From Melampsora larici-populina 98AG31 (lineage: Eukaryota; Basidiomycota; Pucciniomycetes; Pucciniales; Melampsoraceae), in the NCBI RefSeq assembly GCF_000204055.1, contig NW_006768840.1, positions 56,110-120,109 of the forward strand: DNA of 64,000 nucleotides, in the 5' to 3' direction. Position 1 is the stretch's first letter. Every line of letters begins with the position of its first letter. The notes beneath the pieces were generated by a model. The model had not been told where the DNA came from and searched no databases. It saw nothing but the letters and a program-made list of their open reading frames with translations. The position numbers were made by a program, and so were the translations under genes. This document shows, piece by piece, positions 56,850 to 64,000 of the stretch.

Positions 56850-58769
56850 TCACCAGACCTCGCGGCGGGCAGATCGTTCCCTGGATCTATCTCTGGAGCG
56901 ATCCCTGTCCTTTCGGCCATAACCACGGTCGCGATCTCGTTCCCGTTCATCACGGGAAGGCGGACTTCGACGGCGCTCCCGATCGTACCCACCTCGGCGA
57001 TCCCGATCACCGCGATCACCTCGGTCACCCCGGTCACGGTAGCTGGGCGATCGAGAGCGATCACGACGACCACCTCCTGGTCGCTGTTTAGTCCATCAAA
57101 GAACTAGGTTCAGTACATAAGACGACGAAAGATGCAGCAGACATAAACTCACATCTTCAAACAACGTCACTACCATGCCCTTGAGGTCTGTTCCATCAAG
57201 TTTGCGCAAAGCGTTATCAGCGTCATCTTGCGATGAGTATTCGATTAAACTATGAGTGCGGGAGAAGAGCAGCTGGGTATCAGAACGGCGAAAAATTGGT
57301 ATGACGTTGAAAAAAACGAACCCTTCTCCAGGCATGTTGCGGTCAACATCAGCACGAATGACATTACCAGCCTGTCTGGCAAAGTCTTTGAGATCCTGTG
57401 TTATTTCGGGAATGCAACAGAGAAGAGAGGATAGGCCAGGTTACTTTCTCCTAGGATACCATGGTAGCAACGGAAAACGGAAGGAGGCGGAGAGGGGACT
57501 GAAGGCGGCAGATTGGCATTGTAGACCGCCGTATACGAGTCCACGTCGCAGTTCAGACTGCAATACGGAGGCCGAACCAGAAGAGCTACTGAATATACTG
57601 AGGCTGATCCGTGCACGTCCTGATGTATTGCAAAGAAATCAACCTCGTTGGCCATTTTAGATCCCGCCACTTAGGTGTCCCACCAGGCTTCAGTATATAT
57701 CACGTTCCTATCCTGGGGCCAATATTTGAACTCGGGCATCCTTGGGAGACAAACGGACGGGCCATAAGATGTATCCAGAGGTATATGCGCCAAAAGCAAT
57801 CCGGTAATCAAGTCACTGAGAGTTTGAAACGACCCTTTGAGAAAGACCAGTAGAAAGACTACAACTGAATGCTTGGCCGCAGGTCAGTTGGAACGATATG
57901 GCCACGAAGCAGCGCCTAAGGATACTTGAGGCTTCAGTCGGCCTTGGCCATATGGGGAATGGAGGGACGTCCTTTGGGGAGGCCATGAAACCAGAGGATG
58001 GGCGAGCAACGTGGATGGAAGAGCGAGGATAAATCGGGCGCAACCAACACCTCCAGAATAAGACGGAAGACATTATGGCAGAGGGTGAGACAAACGGCCG
58101 GGCCACTGGGAGTGAGTATCTCGAGTCACAGAATGGGCCACAGAGCGCCTGGGTCGCCCCAAGCACATGGTAACGGTAGAAGGCCGAGACATCCAAAAGG
58201 CCCAGGCCAAGAGAGCGAGAAAAGACGATAAGACAGCCCCAAGCCGAATTGCGGAGGTTCAAGTTAGATTCCGGTCGAAGAGCAGGTGTCGTACCTGCCA
58301 GCTGGTCTCATGCGAAATTCCTTTAACGATCAATCGGAACCCGCTGCGACGGGGTCCGCCACCTCCACCATAACTCCCACCACCTCCTCCTCCATACATC
58401 TCGCGACCACCGCGAGGGGCTTTCGCGAACTCGACAATAAGTCTGATCAAGAAGAAAGACAATTTAAAACCATATCACAGGTATCAAAGAATAGAAGACT
58501 GCTTACCTATCACCCATAAACTCTCGTCCATTCAAGTCGTGGACTGCATCTTCAGCGTCACGAACCTGATCATACTCCAAAAATCCAAAACCAGCCATGA
58601 TTCTGACATCGAGGAGAGTGCCATACCGGCCAAAGTACTTCTCGATATCTGTGCGAGTTGCTTCTTGCGGTATACGGCCTGAGATGCGATCCGATCAGCG
58701 AGGTGAAGAGCCAGCAAGGGAGAATTTGAAGAACAGACCGATGTAAAGTCGCCTTCCAGGAGATGACAT
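56850..58769 (-). CDS. SR-family splicing factor with two RRMs and an RS tail
   Basis: RNA-binding SR protein that acts in pre-mRNA splicing in the nucleus. Exons 58769-58739, 58678-58507, 58442-58295, 57395-57322, 57249-57153, 57083-56850 (756 nt, 251 aa). RRM1 (residues 5-75) has RNP2 'RLYIGRI' and 'GFGFLEYDQVRDAEDAVHDL'. A Gly-rich linker follows ('YGGGGGGSYGGGGGPRRSG'). RRM2 is of the SR type: 'FRLIVKGISHETSWQDLKDF', then 'LIEYSSQDDADNALRKLDG', with the invariant SWQDLKD motif completed by the splice. The C-terminus is Arg/Ser/Asp-rich ('RRDRSRSPSYRDRGDRGD'). Intron 3 is 899 bp, about ten times the local norm, and splits the SWQ|DLKD motif. This recalls regulated long introns in animal and plant SR genes. 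Closest types are SRSF1/SRSF4 and fungal Srp1/Srp2. Confidence 0.9.
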
Positions 58770-59583
58770 TGTATGTTTGTGTGTGGTAAGCTAGTTGTAG
58801 GAGATGAGACGGTGTTGGAAATGTGGAAACGATCAGATCGAAGAGGAAGTGGGGGAGTTGACAAAGGGGTTACCAAGGGGGAGATCGGGCAAGAGGAAGA
58901 AATTGAATGTACTTTACTCGAGGACAAAACTCAAGTCAAAAACCAAAACCACGGCTAACTAAAAGAACAAAACCCTACATACACATATGACACGTCACCT
59001 TGACTAAAATTCAGATATCACACATGAGTTAGGTCAAATCTTAGATATCACACGTGTGACATGCTGGCAGACATTGACTTGATTCTTGTAGCAAAAGTAT
59101 GGACTTCAAGTTGGATACTAATTTTGAGATACCTTATAGAAATCGGAGCCCCCCATCAAGATAGACAAACGTGTTTTTGGATGATACCAATATCTCTTCT
59201 CGTCGGATATCTGACAAGAGAAGCCCAATCATGCTTTGAGAACCCTGTAATGTGGACTTGGAGATCAAATGCAAAGTGGTCAAGTTACTAATTAAGTAGA
59301 TGTGATAACATGTGTACATATCACTACAAAATGTTCCAGGTGTATGAGATTATCAGGAGGTCTGAGGCCCAAGGGTATTAGATTCAAGAGAAAGCTGAGA
59401 TATAATCAAGGAAGAAAGCCGTTTACAAAATATGAGATGAAATTTGAACGTAGACAATGTTGAACGACAAAGGTCACTCTACTTTTGAGATACATATTCT
59501 AGACGGTGTTTCTATAATCAAGTAACAGTAGGCCAAGAACCTATCAAAACTAGTTCTCGAGTTTTTGTCAAACTTGAAGGAGT
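58770..59583. other. intergenic, no gene seen
   Basis: 5' flank of the SR gene and 3' flank of the mannosyltransferase gene. Contains a short direct repeat near 59010-59060 (TCAGATATCACACATGAGTTAGGTC-like / TTAGATATCACACGTGTGAC). No gene. Confidence 0.5.
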
Positions 59584-61306
59584 TCAACTTTTATTTGGGT
59601 TCCTGATGAGAAAAAGCAACAGATGAGCCCCGATGAAAACGAATGGAAGTATAAACTCAAGACAGAAGTGAGTTTGCTCAGGAACTAACTTACCCGCTGA
59701 TTTTCCACCATCGTGGTGTACAACTATAAGGTAAGCTGTCAAAGTTATCTTTTGGATCACAATAACATTTACCATTAACGTGATGCTTTTGTAGATTAGT
59801 GGGACAATGAGTGAAAGGAGGATGATAGTAAGCAATATCATCCCATTGATGGATTTGCGAAGTAGATAAAAATAAAGATGCAGCGATTGAATGAACAGGC
59901 GCGTCTCCCCATCTTTCGTAGTAAAACCCTCCTTTTCGATCAAGATGATTGAAGAAATCAAGATAGGTTTGAGAGCGCCAAAATCGTAGATCACCAATTT
60001 CGAAATTGGACCAAAAGTGACATAGGTTATATTCTGCATCCATTCCTTTTTCTAGTTGATCCACTAAGAAGCCTAATGAATTATCAGGTGCTAGTGAGGA
60101 AGGGTTCGACGTGACAAATTCTCGAGTGACATTCCAGAGAGTTGGAAGTGTGGCCCGATATTCGTACAATGAGAGAACAAATGAGTATACTTTTTGATTT
60201 GATTCCATCTGATATTTGGTTTTCATTTTGCATAAGATAACAAAAGAACGACCAGATTGATCAGAATTGACTCCTTAAATCCGATGTAGCCTGGATGGAG
60301 TAACGAGTCACGAGATGCGCACAAACTTACAAAAACAAATGGATCGTAATCTTGATCACAGAAAAGCTCAACTGATGGCTCCACTCGCCAATAATAATTG
60401 AAGTTGAGCATTAAAGGGTGCCTAAAAAAGAAGCTAAACCGGCGATGTGCTGAGTTGAAATACTCAACCCCAATGATGATTGAATGTATACTGTGAGCTC
60501 ACCCCGATTGATATCGACACATATGACGGTAACTCTCGCTTTGTCCGTAGACGATTCCATTTTTACCCATCTGTGTTCTTGTCCGATTCGCTCGTTCTTG
60601 ATCAATAAAAGAGGGATAACCCCAATCTTCCTTTGGGATGAGTCCGAAATAGACTTGTGAACGAGTCATAGACTTCACGCCTGCTTTAAAGTCTTCGGTG
60701 AATTCTTCTTCATTCAGGAAGACCCATGGATACTATTGAGCGACAATCGGGCGGAAGGCGATGAGTATTCTTTTGCGTCCATGAGCGGGTTAAGAGACTC
60801 GGTCGAAGTGAGTAACAAAAGCGCACACCGAACTTGCGATTGACTCGATCCTCAATCGACCGCATACTTTGCATCATAGATTCTCTTTCTGAGCTCCGTA
60901 CCAGAGCAACAAAAGTAGCATTAGCCCTTCGATATGGGTTCATAAGGGCCGGATAAACGTCAGATGGGTAGCGAAGCCCGGCCTCTGTTCGAAACTCATG
61001 TTGGAGAGCTCCTTGGTCCGGTGACCATCGTCCGTCGGGCGACCTTAATTTTCTCCAGTTTGATCGAAGCAGTGCATCATAGGATCGATAATTCCGAGTC
61101 GTTTTCAAATGGTAGAATGTGATGCATATGATGACGATGCAAGAGACGCATATGAGAATGACGGCTGTGCAAACTCGCCTGCGACGGAGACGGGGGTGTC
61201 GATGGCGAAGTGATATTGTGGGAACGGTCTGTGAGGAATTAGAACGAGAGATGAAAGGTCGAGAATTGAATTTTTGCGAAGGTCTGATAGTTTTCGATGA
61301 AATCAT
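59584..61306 (-). CDS. alpha-1,2-mannosyltransferase, GT15 (KRE2/MNT1 family)
   Basis: Golgi enzyme that adds alpha-1,2-linked mannose to O- and N-glycans of secreted and wall proteins using GDP-mannose. Exons 61306-60827, 60732-60503, 60433-60331, 60208-59694, 59602-59584 (1347 nt, 448 aa). Type II topology: a cytosolic basic stretch, then a membrane anchor at about residues 38-58 ('[19 protein letters not shown]'). GT15 motifs: '[15 protein letters not shown]', '[15 protein letters not shown]', '[15 protein letters not shown]', '[15 protein letters not shown]', '[18 protein letters not shown]', '[15 protein letters not shown]' and '[15 protein letters not shown]'. The last exon is only 19 nt and adds 'NPNKS'. 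The start at 61306 was chosen as the first ATG that keeps the anchor near the N-terminus. Length matches yeast Kre2 (442 aa). Confidence 0.92.
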
Positions 61307-61634
61307 CTTGTGCAGGTTCCCCGTGCAACACAACTAACACAATTCAAAGTAAAAAGGTTGGAATCTTATTCGCACCAACATAAAAGAAACTCTTCATCCA
61401 CTTCTGATTTGGCTCCTGCTGATACGTACATAACTGACGGAGCCGAGACTGTCTGGCCAGTGGCTGCCTGAATTCATTTGTACAGGAATACATACAGCGG
61501 TGGCATTTGGAAATTGTCATGGAGTGAAGGAATGAGTCGGTACGTGTAAATATACGGGAATGGGTCGAAAAGGCGACCGGGTAGTGATTGTGAAAGCACG
61601 CGGGCCAAAAACCATAACGTCCCATCCTCTGGAG
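61307..61634. other. intergenic, no gene seen
   Basis: Upstream region of the mannosyltransferase gene, ending with the target duplication of the small MITE. No gene. Confidence 0.5.
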
Positions 61635-61786
61635 CAGGGATGCAGGAGTGAGTATGAGTTTACTCAGTAAAGTGAGTATTATTGAGTATACTGAGTATTT
61701 TTGCCTATTTTTGGCCCTGTAAACCCATACAAAGTGAGTATCAGTTGAGTATATACTCATACTCGGTACTCATTCCTGCATCCCTG
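61635..61786. mobile_element. 152-bp hAT-type MITE with perfect 8-bp target duplication
   Basis: Starts CAGGGATGCAGGA and ends with the complement TCCTGCATCCCTG. The match continues into GTGAGTATGAG/CTCATACTC words. CTCTGGAG is directly repeated on both sides (61627-61634, 61787-61794). The interior consists of repeated GAGTAT words and has no coding capacity. The CAGGG start plus an 8-bp duplication is a classic hAT signature. Confidence 0.88.
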
Positions 61787-63704
61787 CTCTGGAGTCTCTG
61801 GCAGAGATATATCCATCTCTCAGCTATCCAAAGACCAACGAAGTTTTCAACCGATCAACCCCTTTATCCTTAATCAACCCCTCGCTAGTATGCCCCAAAA
61901 GCGTCCACCGGACATCGGTGAAGGCGATTCGAGCCCTCCCTCGAAAAACCCGAACATCCAACGATCGAACGAATCGGATTCTATGATGAGCGAACTTAGA
62001 TCTATGGCCTCAGAAAACTCCCAATCGAACAACGGTCTAATTCAAATCATGATCAAAATGATGAACGGTTTTGAAACGACAATCAAAGAACTCAACAACA
62101 CGATCAAAGAATTACGAGAAGAAATCCGAGTACTTAAGACAAATCGTCCCTCGTCCAGCTCCAACGAAACTATAGCCCCTCAAGCCCCTTCATCAAACCA
62201 GACCGCGTGGAAGAACCCTTACCCCAAATCAATCAGGAACACAACTCAAGCTCCTAAACCGCCACCTAAAAACTCGGAAATCAATCAATTCAAGGTTGCC
62301 TCATTGATTATGCATAAAGGACCAGGGATGGAACCGTTCAAAGGAATGTCAAACTTAGCAATTGTTAACAAGATCAACGAAGCATTAGCATCAATCAATG
62401 CACATATAAATGATAAACCGGTCAGAATCAAAAGCGCATCACTCATGAAATCAGGTGACATCATTATGTACATGGAAAATAGACTCATCAAAAACTGGCT
62501 CTTAGAAAACAAACACAGATGGACGAAATTAGCTCATAAAGACTTTGAAACAAATCAAACTCGATATCCTATTCTGTTCAACTACGTACCGGCTGAACTC
62601 GATGTTAAAGATACTAGCTTCCTGATTAGACTAAGCGAACAGAATGAACTACCTCTTGAAGTCCTTCACTCAGCAAGATGGATCAAAAACCCGTTGGACA
62701 CGAAGAAGTCTCATGGTACCATTGTCTTAAACTTAGTAGATAAAGCTATCGCTCAAAAATTAGAGAAAGGTGGTCTATTCATCGATTGTAATAGATTAAA
62801 AAGCAAAGCCTATGTACAAGGACCAATGATGTGTTTCAATTGTCTTGACTTGTATCACACTCACAATACTTGCAAATTCAAACCGCATTGCGCAAAATGT
62901 GGTGATTCCCACAACACAAAAGACTGCGCCAATAATGATGTTGACCAAAATTGTGCTCGCTGTGTAAGTTTTGACTTACAAAGAACTAACAAACAGGTCG
63001 ATAGATTCTCTCCCACATACGCCCACTCCCCAAAAAGCCTCAACTGTCCTCTAAGGAAAACACAATACCAGATTAACGATCAAGTAATTATCGATGATGA
63101 GTTATAGAAACTTACTTGAAACACCAAACCCTGCACCTTTTAACGAAGATACAACACCAGAACGCACTACCCCCGAATCATCTCCTCAAACGAACGACTT
63201 CTCAATTCTCCATTTCAACTGCCAAAAATCTCAACATATCACTCTTGAAGCACTCACCCAGACTCAATACACGATCCTGGCCCTACAGGAGCCTTGGTTC
63301 AACACTCTCAACCTATCTTTTCCAACACACGAAGCGTGGCATTTGATCTCAGCATATGATTATCAACCTAGCTCATGGGACGAAAGACCCAGAGTGGTCC
63401 TTTATATCTCCAAGTTAATCCAGTCCTCTCAAATCTCAATCTTACCGAGCATGTCTGATATCTTGCTTGCAGTCGACATCATGAAACCTCATTCTCGCTC
63501 TCCTCAACTCCGGATAATCTCGTGGTATAACCCTCCAAACGCTCTGCGTGGCCTCGCTGTCCTAGAAAGATGGTTACGCTCCAACTTCCAGCGTGGGATC
63601 CCCTCCCTCATCTCTACAGACTCAAACTTGCACCACAGTCTATGGAACCCACCAGGCTATAATAGGACAGATGCTCAAGCTAAAAAGCTCATCCAACTAT
63701 GCGG
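61787..63704 (+). mobile_element. LINE (non-LTR retrotransposon) fragment, Tad-like, 3' part missing
   Basis: Carries ORF1 with zinc knuckles (61890-63107) and the endonuclease part of ORF2 (from 63094). ORF2 is cut off by an LTR-like sequence at about 63705, so reverse transcriptase is not in the window. The 5' border is unknown; it may lie anywhere between the MITE duplication and ORF1. Confidence 0.75.
61890..63107 (+). CDS. LINE ORF1, zinc-knuckle RNA-binding protein
   Basis: 405 aa, one exon. Nucleic-acid-binding protein that packages the LINE RNA. The N-terminus is Ser/Pro-rich. A coiled coil lies at about residues 50-88 ('FETTIKELNNTIKELREEIR'), followed by a Pro-rich linker and a conserved central domain (about 130-310). 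At the C-terminus are two zinc knuckles, C-x2-C-x4-H-x4-C ('CFNCLDLYHTHNTC') and C-x2-C-x3-H-x4-C ('CAKCGDSHNTKDC'), plus a third, irregular one starting 'CARC'. The end overlaps ORF2 by 14 nt in a different frame. The layout matches Tad/I-type LINE ORF1. The frame is intact. Confidence 0.88.
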   Translation: MPQKRPPDIGEGDSSPPSKNPNIQRSNESDSMMSELRSMASENSQSNNGLIQIMIKMMNGFETTIKELNNTIKELREEIRVLKTNRPSSSSNETIAPQAPSSNQTAWKNPYPKSIRNTTQAPKPPPKNSEINQFKVASLIMHKGPGMEPFKGMSNLAIVNKINEALASINAHINDKPVRIKSASLMKSGDIIMYMENRLIKNWLLENKHRWTKLAHKDFETNQTRYPILFNYVPAELDVKDTSFLIRLSEQNELPLEVLHSARWIKNPLDTKKSHGTIVLNLVDKAIAQKLEKGGLFIDCNRLKSKAYVQGPMMCFNCLDLYHTHNTCKFKPHCAKCGDSHNTKDCANNDVDQNCARCVSFDLQRTNKQVDRFSPTYAHSPKSLNCPLRKTQYQINDQVIIDDEL

Positions 63705-63753
63705 TGTAGAACTTATAACCCAACAAGGGTTATACAGAGCTGGAAGAGGATAA
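63094..63753 (+). pseudogene. LINE ORF2, endonuclease domain only, truncated
   Basis: Start ATG overlaps the ORF1 stop (ATGATGAGTTATAG). The N-terminal 40 residues are variable. The apurinic-like endonuclease domain then shows 'LHFNCQKSQH', 'LALQEPWFN', 'LRIISWYNPPN' and 'LISTDSNLHHSLWNP' (the last with metal-binding Asp and His). The frame runs into the LTR-like sequence at about 63705 and stops at 63753. The remaining endonuclease, the reverse transcriptase and any RNase H are absent here. They could resume beyond the window if the LTR belongs to a nested element. Confidence 0.82.
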
Positions 63754-64000
63754 TCTACTAATAAAATGACTAGTAGAAGTTGTCTAAGGACTGCTCGTCT
63801 AAAACAACACAATCAGAAAGAGCTCTGTTGTATTGAGTACTGATAAGGCACCAGAGAAATATAACTTCACACGTAATTTTAACTTCAAAAGCACACTTTG
63901 TATTACTATCAACACTGCTATAGTGTTATTCCCAATTGATAACTGAAAAAAATAAGCAATATCTGATTGATATTATTCCCAATAAGTCTTTATGACTATA
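63705..64000 (+). mobile_element. LTR-like sequence, copy B, running off the window
   Basis: Same orientation and block order as 18089-18425, beginning TGTAGAACTTA and including 'GGATAATCTACTAAT', 'ACTAGTAGAAGTTGTCTAAG' and 'GATAAGGCACCAGAGAAATAT'. It starts inside LINE ORF2, so it inserted into the LINE. Its 3' end and any internal retrotransposon genes lie beyond 64000. Confidence 0.6.

Noticed and set aside
57813..58262. 149-codon frame inside SR intron 3 as a separate gene
   Set aside because: No family features; better explained as intron sequence or a cassette exon region, so it is only mentioned as a finding.

Overview
The window is nuclear DNA of a filamentous fungus. The protein-coding genes are broken by many short introns (mostly 45-120 bp). 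The non-coding DNA is AT-rich and transposon-laden. The genes best fit a rust fungus (Pucciniales, possibly Melampsora): paired chitin deacetylases, a fungal Stealth protein, a GT15 mannosyltransferase, and rust-type hAT and DD34E elements. The taxon is an inference from gene content and style, because no marker gene is present. All exon structures were reconstructed by hand from splice signals, reading-frame continuity and family motifs. For each reconstructed complete gene the summed exon length is a multiple of three.

Layout. 1-8.6 kb holds three minus-strand housekeeping-type genes: DCP1 (its 3' end runs off the left edge), a Stealth-type sugar-phosphate transferase, and a secreted SGNH/GDSL hydrolase. 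9.3-17.2 kb holds an MFS transporter with two microexons and a head-to-head pair of GPI-anchored chitin deacetylases. 17.2-22.5 kb is gene-free repeat DNA with an LTR-like segment and two MITEs. 22.6-25.5 kb is a PTEN-type phosphatase gene. 25.8-26.9 kb is a complete foldback element with an 8-bp target-site duplication. 27.8-30 kb is an orphan gene with about seven membrane segments. 32-39 kb is one very long, mostly disordered orphan protein (about 2138 aa). 39.9-42.8 kb is an FHA/coiled-coil/tail-anchor protein of the Far10/SLMAP type. 43.6-45.5 kb is an F-box-like gene with an in-frame TGA. 45.8-55.4 kb is transposon territory: an inverted-repeat element, an apparently intact DD34E element carrying a second gene of unknown function, and a decayed hAT element. 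56.8-61.3 kb returns to host genes (an SR splicing factor and a GT15 mannosyltransferase). 61.6-64 kb holds an hAT-type MITE, a Tad-like LINE, and an LTR-like sequence that cuts off LINE ORF2.

How the genes relate. No operon-like logic is expected or seen. Several genes serve the cell surface and secretory pathway (two chitin deacetylases, the GT15 mannosyltransferase, the Stealth protein, the GDSL hydrolase). Others are RNA and signalling factors (DCP1, SR protein, PTEN, FHA protein). The most notable object is the two-gene element at 46666-50650. It has identical 44-bp terminal inverted repeats, TA on both sides, an open transposase frame with DD34E spacing, and a convergent, intact 392-aa companion gene that I cannot assign to any family. 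Other points of interest are five cases of unusual splicing (four GC-AG introns and two adjacent microexons) and a pattern of CGA-to-TGA stops in otherwise intact genes.
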